A stretch of DNA of 18,623 nucleotides from Atopostipes sp964624875 (lineage in GTDB: Bacteria; Bacillota; Bacilli; Lactobacillales; Carnobacteriaceae_A): assembly GCA_964624875.1 (NCBI GenBank), contig CAZUZA010000028.1, positions 1 to 18,623 on the forward strand. The letters run 5' to 3'. Made by a program: the position numbers and the translations under genes. The notes beneath the pieces were generated by a model, which saw only the letters and a program-made list of their open reading frames with translations, had not been told where the DNA came from and did not search any database. How positions within the stretch are numbered: the first letter of the stretch is position 1; each line of letters opens with the position of its first letter. Positions 7,253 to 14,574 of the stretch are shown piece by piece.

Positions 7253-10200
7253 TTAACCCTCTTTTTCTGTTCCGCCCTGAACGAAATCTCTTTCTAAATC
7301 AGCTTTCTCATCCGCTATCGCTTGTTTTCTTTTCTTCTCTACTTGTTTTTCATAATATTCATAAAGCTTGCGTACAAATTTTAGGATGTGTTGCAACCAT
7401 TCGTAATTGTTTATGCCTTTTGGTAAATGGAAAGTCACACCAAGTTTATCTTCTGGTTGGATGTCGACTTGAATCGGTAGACCATCTAAGGCGCGGAATA
7501 TTTCTTGAACTGGAAACGCTCGTGTCCCTTGCTCAGAGAATGTGATATCCACTCTGTTTTTCACTTGCTTAATGGTTTCTAACAAGATGCGTTCACTGAA
7601 GTATTTAATTAAACCAATCACGAGTAAATCATCGACTTCTTGTGGGAAGTCACCAAAGCGGTCAATAAACTCATCTTGCAGCTCAACAAATTCTTCTTCA
7701 CCAGAGATCGAACGAATTCGTTTATAGAGTTCAATCTTCTGTCTTTCGTCCCCAACATATGAGGATGGCAGATAGGCATCGACTTCGACATCAATTTCAA
7801 CCGAGGTACGCTCTTCTACATCTGACCCTTGTTTACGCGCAATGGCATCTTGCAGCATCTGTGTATAAAGGTCGAACCCAACGGAATCGATGAAACCGGA
7901 CTGTTGTTGTCCCAGTAAGTTCCCTGCTCCACGAATCGACAAGTCGCGCATCGCAATCTTAAAGCCGCTTCCTAATTCGGTGAAATCTTTAATCGCTTGG
8001 AGACGCTTCTCGCTCTCTTCGCGTAATATTTTGTTTTGTTCATACATAAAGTAGGCATAAGCCACACGATTGGATCGACCAACGCGCCCACGCAGTTGAT
8101 ACAACTGGGATAAGCCCATGCGATCCGAATCTTCAACTAGCAGGGTGTTGACGTTTGGCATGTCCACACCTGTTTCAATAATCGTCGTCGTAACTAAAAC
8201 ATCATATTCCCCTTGTAAAAAGGCATAGAGGACATTTTCAATTTGCGTTTGGTTCAGACGTCCGTGAATGTAGGTCACTCTTGCGTCGGGTACTAAGTTT
8301 TGAATATCTGCTACTCGTTTTTCGATACTATCAATTCGATTATGCAGGAAGAATACTTGCCCTCCTCGAGCCATTTCACGTTCGATGGCTTCGCGAATAA
8401 CTAACGCATTCATTTCTAATACATAAGTTTGTACCGGATAACGGTTTGCTGGTGGTGTTTCAATAACGGATAAATCACGCGCACCGACTAAAGACATATG
8501 CAGTGTTCGTGGAATTGGCGTCGCTGTTAGTGTCAGTACATCGACATCTTTCTTGATCGATTTAATTCGCTCTTTATGCTTGACCCCAAAGCGTTGTTCC
8601 TCATCCACTACGAGCAAGCCTAAGTCTTGGAAAACAACATCTTTTGAAAGCAAACTATGCGTTCCGATAACAATATCTATTTGGCCTTTGCGTAATTTCG
8701 TTTTAATGGCATCCGCTTGTTTAGCCGTACGGAAACGACTAAGCATTTCAATTTCAACGGGGAAATCCACAAAGCGTTCAATGAAAGATTCATAGTGTTG
8801 CTGGGCCAGTACGGTTGTCGGCACTAAAAACGCCACTTGTTTCCCGTCATGAACCGCTTTAAAGGCTGCACGCATCGCTACTTCTGTCTTTCCATAACCT
8901 ACGTCTCCTACGACTAAACGATCCATTGGCTTTTCTTTTTCCATATCAGCACTGACTTCTTTAATCGAACGTTCCTGGTCAGCTGTCGGTACATATGGAA
9001 AAGCATCTTCAAATTCTTGATAGTAAGACGTGTTTCGTGAAAAGGCAAAGCCTTTATGACTTTCACGTTCGGCATACAATTCGATTAATTGATCGGCAAT
9101 GTCTTCCACTTGTTTTAAGACACGTGTTTTTGTCTTCGCCCACGTTGAGCCACCCAATTTATGAATGCGTGGTTCTTTACCTTCAGCAGAAACATATTTT
9201 TGCAATAAGTTTAACTGCGTGACGGGAATTAAAACACGGTCATTTTTTTGGTATTGCACCGATAAATAATCTTGGTGAATCCCTTTAATTTCAAGAGTCT
9301 CCATCCCTATGTACTTACCGATTCCGTGATTAATATGGACGACATAATCACCCGGGTTTAATTCGCTATAATTTTTAATGCGTTCCGCGTTCGAGATATT
9401 TAATTGACGGCGCTTCTTCTTAGGCGCACGGTTAAACATTTCTTTTTCGGTTAGCACGGCTAATTTTTCTTCGATTAACTCAAAGCCAGTCTGAACCGTA
9501 TAAGGGACGATTTGTACTTTCCCTTCTTGAATCACATCGGCGCGATCCTCTAGTGTTGCTTCAATCTTGAAGTCTTTAAAAATCGTTTGGATTTGCTCCG
9601 CACGTTCTTGGTTTTCAGCCATCACAATGACGGTGGCACCCTTCTTCTGCCAACCTTGTACTTCGGCTTGAATCATCGGCATTTGGTTAAAGAACTTCTG
9701 CATTTCACGATAATGGAACGTATGAATCGACGTAAAGCGTGTGCTCCCCATCCCTTTTTGGAAAAGTGAAAAGTAAATTCGTGGTTGTTTTAAGGTATAG
9801 AGATTTTCCATAAAGTCTTGACTGAGACTCTGATCCATTAACATCTTTTGGTGCTGCAGTTGATTACTCAGCCATTCGATTTCTTCCTCTTGTAACTTTT
9901 GGTTATTTTCCAAAACTCTTGGATACTCATCAAATAAAAGAATCGACTCTTCCGGAATGTAATCCAATACTGTCGCTGCTTTTTCAAAGAACAAGTCCAC
10001 ATAGTAAGTGAAGTCTTCATGCCACGAACCTGTTTCAAGAGCTTCGATCACCGGCATTAAGTTTTTAGCCAGATTCTCTTTATCGACCTCATCCTCAAGC
10101 TTACCGTTTGTTTTCTCGTAAGCTTTCTTTAAGCGCTCTGTCGCGCCCTCACGGAAGGCATTTGGTAAAATCGCTTCGGTAACGGGTGGAATGACCACCT

Positions 10201-10855
10201 CTTCTAATTGTGTTAACGAGCGCTGGGTATCCGCATCAAAAGAGCGAATGGAATCAATTTCCACATCAAACAACTCGACTCGGACCGGGTATTTTTCAGT
10301 CAATGGGTAAATATCAATAATCCCCCCACGCATACTAAACTCACCTGGTTTGGCGACAATTTGTTCGCGTACATAACCCATGTTCACTAATTGCTGAATT
10401 AAATGATCTAACTCAATATCATTTTCAAGTTTAAGTGTCATATGGGCTTTTTGATATTCCTCTTTTGGAGGCAGGAGACGTCTTGCTCCTGCAACTGGAA
10501 TAATAATAATCCCTGGTTTATTCGTTAATAAAAATTCAAGTGTCTCGATTCGTTCAGCTTGCTCTTCGGGTGATGCCACGGAGAGTTGCGCATGAATCAT
10601 ATCGTTTACGTTGTAAATATAGATATCTTCGTCAGGGTAAAATTCGCGCAAGTCATGGTGTAAAAGGTTTGCTCGGTGCAAGTTCGGTGAAAAGACAATT
10701 GTTGGTAAGTTCTTTTCTTTAGCAATCATCGCAATATGAGTTGCCCTTGCTGAGTCTGCTATCCCTGTAACAAGTTGAGCCGAACCGGCCTCGATACTAC
10801 GCATAACATTTTGAAAGTTGAATTTTTTTGATAAAAACTGAATCATTTCAGACAT
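7253..10855 (-). CDS. mfd: Transcription-repair coupling factor Mfd
   Basis: Mfd is a DNA translocase that pushes RNA polymerase off lesions and recruits UvrA. At 1200 residues it is full length. The UvrB-like N-terminal region covers about 1-350. The CarD-like RNA-polymerase interaction domain is about 497-570, with GDYVVHINHGIGKYIG at its start. The helicase motor has Walker A GDVGYGKT (650-657), DEEQ box (751-754), TATPIPRT (777-784) and motif VI QLRGRVGR (920-927). The C-terminal regulatory domain that masks the UvrA site is about 1020-1120. A strong AAGGAGGAG precedes the ATG by about 10 bases. It follows pth by 41 bases, as in many Firmicutes, and all motor motifs look intact. Confidence 0.98.
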   Translation of the reverse strand: MSEMIQFLSKKFNFQNVMRSIEAGSAQLVTGIADSARATHIAMIAKEKNLPTIVFSPNLHRANLLHHDLREFYPDEDIYIYNVNDMIHAQLSVASPEEQAERIETLEFLLTNKPGIIIIPVAGARRLLPPKEEYQKAHMTLKLENDIELDHLIQQLVNMGYVREQIVAKPGEFSMRGGIIDIYPLTEKYPVRVELFDVEIDSIRSFDADTQRSLTQLEEVVIPPVTEAILPNAFREGATERLKKAYEKTNGKLEDEVDKENLAKNLMPVIEALETGSWHEDFTYYVDLFFEKAATVLDYIPEESILLFDEYPRVLENNQKLQEEEIEWLSNQLQHQKMLMDQSLSQDFMENLYTLKQPRIYFSLFQKGMGSTRFTSIHTFHYREMQKFFNQMPMIQAEVQGWQKKGATVIVMAENQERAEQIQTIFKDFKIEATLEDRADVIQEGKVQIVPYTVQTGFELIEEKLAVLTEKEMFNRAPKKKRRQLNISNAERIKNYSELNPGDYVVHINHGIGKYIGMETLEIKGIHQDYLSVQYQKNDRVLIPVTQLNLLQKYVSAEGKEPRIHKLGGSTWAKTKTRVLKQVEDIADQLIELYAERESHKGFAFSRNTSYYQEFEDAFPYVPTADQERSIKEVSADMEKEKPMDRLVVGDVGYGKTEVAMRAAFKAVHDGKQVAFLVPTTVLAQQHYESFIERFVDFPVEIEMLSRFRTAKQADAIKTKLRKGQIDIVIGTHSLLSKDVVFQDLGLLVVDEEQRFGVKHKERIKSIKKDVDVLTLTATPIPRTLHMSLVGARDLSVIETPPANRYPVQTYVLEMNALVIREAIEREMARGGQVFFLHNRIDSIEKRVADIQNLVPDARVTYIHGRLNQTQIENVLYAFLQGEYDVLVTTTIIETGVDMPNVNTLLVEDSDRMGLSQLYQLRGRVGRSNRVAYAYFMYEQNKILREESEKRLQAIKDFTELGSGFKIAMRDLSIRGAGNLLGQQQSGFIDSVGFDLYTQMLQDAIARKQGSDVEERTSVEIDVEVDAYLPSSYVGDERQKIELYKRIRSISGEEEFVELQDEFIDRFGDFPQEVDDLLVIGLIKYFSERILLETIKQVKNRVDITFSEQGTRAFPVQEIFRALDGLPIQVDIQPEDKLGVTFHLPKGINNYEWLQHILKFVRKLYEYYEKQVEKKRKQAIADEKADLERDFVQGGTEKEG

Positions 10856-10896
10856 GATTAAAGCTCTCCTCCTTTATTGTTTTTTGTATTCATTTG

Positions 10897-11457
10897 TTAG
10901 TTATAAGCAGTCATTGTTTCCTCATAGGTGTGACCGTTCACCCAATAAGTAACCGCTTCTTCAATTTTATTCACAGCGTTTCGCATATCATCGACGGTGT
11001 CTTTTGAAAATTGGCTTAATACATGTGAGACCACATCTTGTTGTGGGTATGGACGACCAATACCTACACGAACGCGATTGAATGTTTTCGTTCCTAAATG
11101 TTGGATCAAACTCTTCATCCCATTATGACCACCGTGTCCACCTTGTAGACGCAAGCGTATTTTTCCAGGATTTAAATCCATATCATCATAAATCACGACA
11201 ATATCTTCTACTGTTAGATTATAAAAATCGACCCAAGGACGAACGGATTCACCAGATAAGTTCATATAGGTTTGTGGTTTAATCAATACCACTTTTTCTG
11301 TTCCGATATTTCCTTCAGCATAAATCGAATTGAATTTCGTTTTACTAAAAGCCATACCGTGTTTTCTTGCAATTTCATCTAATGCTAGAAACCCTATGTT
11401 GTGTTTTGTTTTTTCATATTTTTTCCCAGGGTTACCCAGTCCAATAATTAGCTTCAT
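10897..11457 (-). CDS. pth: Peptidyl-tRNA hydrolase
   Basis: Pth cleaves peptidyl-tRNAs that drop off ribosomes and is normally essential. The 186-residue protein starts MKLIIGLGNPG and carries the expected active-site residues, by comparison with E. coli: N9, H19 (in KHNIGF), N66 (in YMNLSG), D92 (in IYDDMDL) and N112 (in GGHGGHNG). VGIGRP at 131-136 is also typical. Two ATGs are adjacent (11460 and 11457). The second is 6 bases from AGGAGG and is preferred. A longer in-frame extension to 11502 would begin inside the terminator U-tract and is rejected. The gene heads the pth-mfd-yabM-yabN-rqcP run. Its leader holds a terminator, described separately. Confidence 0.97.
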   Translation of the reverse strand: MKLIIGLGNPGKKYEKTKHNIGFLALDEIARKHGMAFSKTKFNSIYAEGNIGTEKVVLIKPQTYMNLSGESVRPWVDFYNLTVEDIVVIYDDMDLNPGKIRLRLQGGHGGHNGMKSLIQHLGTKTFNRVRVGIGRPYPQQDVVSHVLSQFSKDTVDDMRNAVNKIEEAVTYWVNGHTYEETMTAYN

Positions 11458-11478
11458 CATTTTCCTCCTGATTTGTCT

Positions 11479-11497
11479 TGTTATCCTGTAGATAACA
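11479..11497 (-). repeat. Short hairpin just before the pth ribosome binding site
   Basis: TGTTATC and GATAACA form a perfect 7-bp stem around a 5-base loop (11479-11485 with 11491-11497). It lies about 10 bases before the AGGAGG of pth and right after the terminator U-tract. It could shield or expose the translation start region. Confidence 0.5.
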
Positions 11498-11500
11498 TGC

Positions 11501-11529
11501 AAAAAAGCTGGGTAAGTCGCCCCACCCAG
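11501..11529 (-). terminator. Intrinsic terminator or attenuator in the pth leader
   Basis: CTGGGT (11508-11513) pairs with ACCCAG (11524-11529) around a 10-base loop. In the minus direction the stem is followed by CTTTTTT (11507 down to 11501). It has the form of a rho-independent terminator. It lies downstream of the pth promoter and upstream of pth, so it may attenuate pth; alternatively it may catch read-through from the lipoprotein gene. Confidence 0.7.
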
Positions 11530-11548
11530 TCCTGTCTTAAGTAGCTAA

Positions 11549-11577
11549 ATTATAGCATACCTGTTATCTATTTTCAT
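11549..11577 (-). promoter_or_regulatory. pth operon promoter (extended -10)
   Basis: On the minus strand TGCTATAAT gives a perfect -10 (11549-11554) with TGn extension (11555-11557). The hexamer 17 bases upstream is ATGAAA (11572-11577), a weak -35. The predicted start is near 11542, about 85 bases before the pth ATG and only about a dozen bases before the leader terminator stem. Confidence 0.65.
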
Positions 11578-11633
11578 AAAACTTTACTTATTAAAAGCGA
11601 ATTAGTTCATATCATTTTTTCTAAGATCGTTAG

Positions 11634-11668
11634 ACAAATAGAAAGAAGGCAACGCAAGGTGCCTTCTT
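11634..11668 (-). terminator. Terminator after the lipoprotein gene
   Basis: A perfect 9-bp stem, AAGAAGGCA with TGCCTTCTT (11643-11651 and 11660-11668), has an 8-base loop. It is followed in the minus direction by a broken U-rich stretch (TTTCTATTTG). It begins about 20 bases after the lipoprotein stop. Confidence 0.75.
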
Positions 11669-11688
11669 CATAAAAGATAAATTTAATT

Positions 11689-12246
11689 TTATTCTTCAGC
11701 TGCTGGTGCTGCTGGAGTTGCTTCTTCAAAAACAACAACTTCTGAACGGTAGAAATCTTCCTCTGCAACTTCATCGCCAACTTCACCTAATGCGTCTGGA
11801 GAAACTCCAACGATATATTCAGTGTCTGCTGATGGAGAGTCAACTGTTAATTCTACTTCCGGCTCACTTGAAACAACTTCAGTAATTACGCCGTCTTCCA
11901 TTAAGTAAACATTGTAATCTTCATGTTCAGTTAAAATGGATACTGGAATAGTTGCTGCTTCGCCTGGCGCATATTGAACAACGCGTCCTTCTTGTGTCCA
12001 CGTACCTGTAACGTATAGACCGTACTCTGGGTATGCGTCACCAGCTTTTTCAGCTGCTGCATCCATTAAGTCAAAGCTTGATGGCGAATCTTCAGCGTCA
12101 TCTGCGCCTTCAGTTTGGTCTGTTTCAACTTCCTCTACTTCTTCAGTATCGTCTGTCGGTGTTTCTTCAGCATCATTTGTTGTTCCACATGCGCTTAATG
12201 CTAAAGTAGAAACTGCAAATAAACTAACTAATTTCTTGTAATTCAT
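11689..12246 (-). CDS. Acidic surface lipoprotein of unknown function
   Basis: The 185-residue product has a classic lipoprotein signal: MNYKK, a hydrophobic core, and lipobox LSAC with the lipidated Cys at position 20. A very acidic, probably unstructured linker follows (about 24-57, rich in Glu, Asp and Thr). A compact C-terminal region (about 60-170) with alternating hydrophobic residues suggests a beta-rich extracellular domain. It ends in an Ala/Pro/Glu tail (TPAAPAAEE). I do not recognise the domain and give no function. It has its own promoter with a palindrome in the spacer and its own terminator, so it is a monocistronic, probably regulated gene. The in-frame ATG at 12246 lies about 11 bases after AGGGGG; a closer ATG is out of frame. 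Confidence 0.85.
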   Translation of the reverse strand: MNYKKLVSLFAVSTLALSACGTTNDAEETPTDDTEEVEEVETDQTEGADDAEDSPSSFDLMDAAAEKAGDAYPEYGLYVTGTWTQEGRVVQYAPGEAATIPVSILTEHEDYNVYLMEDGVITEVVSSEPEVELTVDSPSADTEYIVGVSPDALGEVGDEVAEEDFYRSEVVVFEEATPAAPAAEE

Positions 12247-12278
12247 AATTCATTTTTCCCCCTGTTATTCTATATATC

Positions 12279-12302
12279 AGTTTTATTAAAAATCATAAAA
12301 CT
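12279..12302 (-). repeat. A/T-rich stem in the lipoprotein 5' leader
   Basis: AGTTTTAT and ATAAAACT form a perfect 8-bp stem (12279-12286 with 12295-12302) around an 8-base loop. It would sit at the start of the lipoprotein mRNA, directly downstream of the promoter. This suggests a 5' stabilising hairpin or a second operator half-site. Confidence 0.4.
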
Positions 12303-12317
12303 AATGATAATGAGTTC

Positions 12318-12346
12318 ATTTTATCACAGAAATAAATTCTGTACAA
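12318..12346 (-). promoter_or_regulatory. Lipoprotein gene promoter with operator-like palindrome
   Basis: On the minus strand TTGTAC (12341-12346) and TAAAAT (12318-12323) are exactly 17 bases apart, with TGA directly before the -10. The spacer is filled by the perfect inverted repeat ACAGAA-N5-TTCTGT (12326-12342). A dimeric repressor bound there would block RNA polymerase. The regulator is unknown. Confidence 0.65.
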
Positions 12347-12387
12347 ATAACTGAACACTTAAACAAAGCTGTTTTTATTCACGTCAT

Positions 12388-12996
12388 TTAGGCTTCATCT
12401 TGAATAATCTGAATAAATCGCTCCGTCATATTCGCCGTATAACCCCATAAGGAATGGTCTTTTATTTCATAAACGGGCACTTCATCCGTATGTTCTCTAA
12501 ACTCATATTCGAATTCTTCTTTGCCTTGGCTCATCAAAAATTCATCATCTAAAACAGGATTCATGCGAATCTTGAAATAGCGTGGTGGGTTATTTAATAG
12601 ATAATCTAATGATACCGTATAGACCTTTTCAACTTCTTCATTAGGTGAAATGTCTTCAAATTGTAGACCCACAAGCTCCCCTACAAAACAACGGATGACT
12701 AAATTTTGACTGATGATATAATCAATTTCACCATGAACAACAATGTTTTCGCGCTTTATATTTAATTCTTCCATCGTCTCGCGAATGGCTGCTTCTTCAA
12801 AGCTCTCGCCAGCTTCCACTTTTCCACCGGGGAAAGAGGAGTCCCCAGCTTGTGAAACCAATTGACTACGAACTTCATAGAGGACATGCCATTCGTTATC
12901 AATTTGGATTAAAGGTAACAACACTGCCGATTCTTTTCTTTCGCCATAAGCTTGTGGTTGATAATGCTTAACTTTATTTTTTAATTCTGAAATCAT
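12388..12996 (-). CDS. Nudix hydrolase, CoA pyrophosphatase-like
   Basis: The 202-residue protein has a full Nudix box from G58 to I80 (GKVEAGESFEEAAIRETMEEL), with catalytic metal ligands expected at E73, E76 and E77. The preceding segment EVRSQLVSQAGDSSFPGG resembles the extra CoA-pyrophosphatase motif of the NudL/YeaB-type subfamily, which splits CoA and derivatives into 4'-phosphopantetheine and adenosine 3',5'-bisphosphate. The substrate is inferred from that motif only. The ATG at 12996 is chosen with AGGGAG 10 bases upstream. The upstream in-frame ATG at 13026 lies too close to the TATAAT at 13031 to be in the transcript. No partner gene is evident; it stands between the lipoprotein gene and a gene-free stretch. 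Confidence 0.85.
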   Translation of the reverse strand: MISELKNKVKHYQPQAYGERKESAVLLPLIQIDNEWHVLYEVRSQLVSQAGDSSFPGGKVEAGESFEEAAIRETMEELNIKRENIVVHGEIDYIISQNLVIRCFVGELVGLQFEDISPNEEVEKVYTVSLDYLLNNPPRYFKIRMNPVLDDEFLMSQGKEEFEYEFREHTDEVPVYEIKDHSLWGYTANMTERFIQIIQDEA

Positions 12997-13030
12997 GTGT
13001 AAAACGCTCCCTAAGTATATATTCATTCTT

Positions 13031-13036
13031 ATTATA
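13031..13036 (-). promoter_or_regulatory. Candidate -10 of the Nudix gene
   Basis: A perfect TATAAT on the minus strand lies 34 bases before the chosen ATG. No convincing -35 is present at 16-18 bases. This element is the main reason to reject the longer start at 13026. Confidence 0.5.
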
Positions 13037-13174
13037 CTAGATTTCTAATTCAATTTCTCGGAATAGAGACAATATTCAGATAACGGGAATAGATCTGTGG
13101 GGGGAAGGGAGTTTCGGTAGTTATCGAGACGCTATACGACGGTATAGAGGAGATTTTCGACAGCTTGCTTCTTG

Positions 13175-13227
13175 AAAAAAAGACAAGCAAAGAAGCAGAG
13201 TATCGGGCTCTGCTTCTTTGCTTGTCT
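13175..13227 (-). terminator. Very strong intrinsic terminator
   Basis: A perfect 20-bp stem (13181-13200 with 13208-13227) has a 7-base loop, TATCGGG. Reading on the minus strand it is followed by seven Us (13181 down to 13175). It lies about 145 bases past the regulator stop codon. No U-tract follows it on the plus strand, so it works for minus-strand transcription. Confidence 0.9.
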
Positions 13228-13247
13228 ATCGTAGACGATTATTCTTT

Positions 13248-13300
13248 GAGTAGCTTTGGGGAGTATCATAATATTACTTTGGGGAAATGATACGCTACTC
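13248..13300. repeat. Nested stem-loop with a 9-base direct repeat
   Basis: Outer arms GAGTAGC/GCTACTC (13248-13254, 13294-13300) enclose inner arms GTATCAT/ATGATAC (13263-13269, 13287-13293). The right arms are contiguous, while the left arms are split by an 8-base bulge. CTTTGGGGA occurs twice, in the bulge (13254-13262) and in the terminal loop (13277-13285). No U-tract follows on either strand, so it is not a plain terminator. Confidence 0.6.
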
Positions 13301-13370
13301 TTAGGCTTCAGTATAAACAGCGAATGTAAATTTCATTGTCAATTTATTGTAAACTTTTGGATAAGATTCT

Positions 13371-14471
13371 TTACAAATCCATTAAAAGTAAGGCCATATA
13401 CAAAATTTGGGCATCAGTCGGTGTAAAGACAGCCATCTCCAACGACTCCGAAAGTTTCTGCATCCGGTAATAAATCGTATTTGCGTGGACATACATTTTT
13501 TCAGCCGCTACCTTCGTATTCAAATCGCTCTTAAAAAACACCTTAAATGTCGCAAGAAGATCTGGGTTTTGTTGCTGCACATGTAAAATCTTTTCTTTTT
13601 TAGCATGCAGAAACAGACTCTTTGCCTCCTCAGAAAGGCCCAACACCAACAATTCTACCGTATAATCCTTCATTTCAAATAAAGGTTGGGTGGTTTCCTT
13701 CTTAATATAAGACTGATGAAAAGCATGAATTTTCTTAAAGGACATATAATAATCCTCTACTTCTAAACAAGGCTCACTCACAACAAACAGCATCTCCAAA
13801 TTTAACGCCGTCATCGATTGCTCACTAATATGTTTCAACTCTTCATGCAGATGTTCCGACGTTTCCTTTAACAAAACAAATTTATCATCATACAAATAAA
13901 AGGCATATTCATCATAGGTAGTTATGGACTGCTGCAACAATTCGTATAAATCAACCAACGCCTCGCGAATCTTCTTTCTTCCCTGCTCACCTCGCGTACG
14001 CGTCTTAAAATCACGAATATCAATAAATACGAGCTGTCGCGCTTTCTTCAAATCAAAATTCAACACACGAGCCCGTTCAATCATCTGTTCCGTATCGTCC
14101 AGCTTATCTCGCAACAACAATTCAATTAAAAATTCATTTTCCAAATCCGGATCCAAGGAGCGTGGGTTTATCTCAACAAAGGAAAGGCTGTGCTCCAAGA
14201 TCTTTTTAAGCTTAAGAGCTTCTTCCATGGTGAAATGGGGGTTTGCAGTCTCTGAAATTTGTACGATTAACTTCGTCTCTTCTTCAAATTGTAGCGGTAT
14301 ATAAATAAAGTCATCAGACACAAAACAAGCTTTTGACTTATTTCTCTGAACCGTCTGGTTGTGGTGCCCCGTTGTGATATTTCTCCCACCTTCATCTAGC
14401 AATTCCCCCTTAGAAATACCAGCATGATGCAGTAAATCTCTCGTAAATTTCAGCCCAATCTTTGATAACAT
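13371..14471 (-). CDS. PucR/CdaR-family transcriptional regulator, probable citrate locus regulator
   Basis: The 366-residue protein ends in a PucR-type helix-turn-helix, with the signature LNTKVAAEKMYVHANTIYYRMQKL, typical of the CdaR sugar-diacid regulators and relatives. The centre (about 135-215, LVFIDIRDFKT) resembles the GGDEF-like linker of that family. The N-terminal third (about 1-110) is a shortened, diverged version of the CdaR sensor domain. Its ligand is unknown. The ATG at 14471 is chosen with AGGAG 8 bases upstream; an earlier in-frame ATG (14504) would place that ribosome binding site inside the gene. It is transcribed divergently from citCDEF with 137 bases between, which suggests that it controls the citrate lyase operon. 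It ends before a strong terminator. Confidence 0.85.
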   Translation of the reverse strand: MLSKIGLKFTRDLLHHAGISKGELLDEGGRNITTGHHNQTVQRNKSKACFVSDDFIYIPLQFEEETKLIVQISETANPHFTMEEALKLKKILEHSLSFVEINPRSLDPDLENEFLIELLLRDKLDDTEQMIERARVLNFDLKKARQLVFIDIRDFKTRTRGEQGRKKIREALVDLYELLQQSITTYDEYAFYLYDDKFVLLKETSEHLHEELKHISEQSMTALNLEMLFVVSEPCLEVEDYYMSFKKIHAFHQSYIKKETTQPLFEMKDYTVELLVLGLSEEAKSLFLHAKKEKILHVQQQNPDLLATFKVFFKSDLNTKVAAEKMYVHANTIYYRMQKLSESLEMAVFTPTDAQILYMALLLMDL

Positions 14472-14503
14472 TTCATTCGCTCCTATTCTTGTGTATCCAT
14501 ACA

Positions 14504-14532
14504 AAATAACCCTTTTTCCAATAGGGTTATTT
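14504..14532. promoter_or_regulatory. 29-bp palindrome between regulator and citC
   Basis: AAATAACCCT (14504-14513) and AGGGTTATTT (14523-14532) are perfect 10-base inverted arms with a 9-base spacer. It lies in the divergent intergenic region, upstream of the citC promoter and overlapping the likely promoter of the regulator (TTGGAA and GATACA on the minus strand, 18 bases apart). This is where an autoregulated local activator or repressor would bind. Confidence 0.6.
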
Positions 14533-14545
14533 GGACTTCCTTACA

Positions 14546-14574
14546 TTTTAATCGTTTTCATTTTACCTTATACT
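14546..14574 (+). promoter_or_regulatory. citCDEF promoter
   Basis: A good -10, TATACT (14569-14574), is paired with a weak -35, TTTTAA (14546-14551), at 17 bases. A poor -35 fits a promoter that needs an activator bound at the palindrome just upstream. The predicted start is about 28 bases before the citC ATG. Confidence 0.55.
14547..14561 (-). promoter_or_regulatory. Candidate cre site (CcpA catabolite repression)
   Basis: Read on the minus strand, ATGAAAACGATTAAA matches the cre consensus WTGNAANCGNWNNCA at every fixed position except the C at position 14. It overlaps the -35 and spacer of the citC promoter, where CcpA binding would repress. CcpA control of citrate operons is known in enterococci; here it is inferred. 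Confidence 0.5.

Larger units (their letters stand above)
13037..13370. other. Gene-free stretch with strong RNA structures
   Basis: No open frame of useful length with a ribosome binding site is visible on either strand. From the left, 13080-13170 shows nothing recognisable apart from a small inverted repeat, CTATAC/GTATAG (13132-13147). Next come the strong minus-strand terminator (13175-13227) and a nested stem-loop with a direct repeat (13248-13300). On the minus strand there is also a consensus TTGACA (13337-13342) and a TATACT (13310-13315), but 21 bases apart. The region is the 3' flank of the PucR-type regulator and may also encode a small RNA. Confidence 0.6.
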
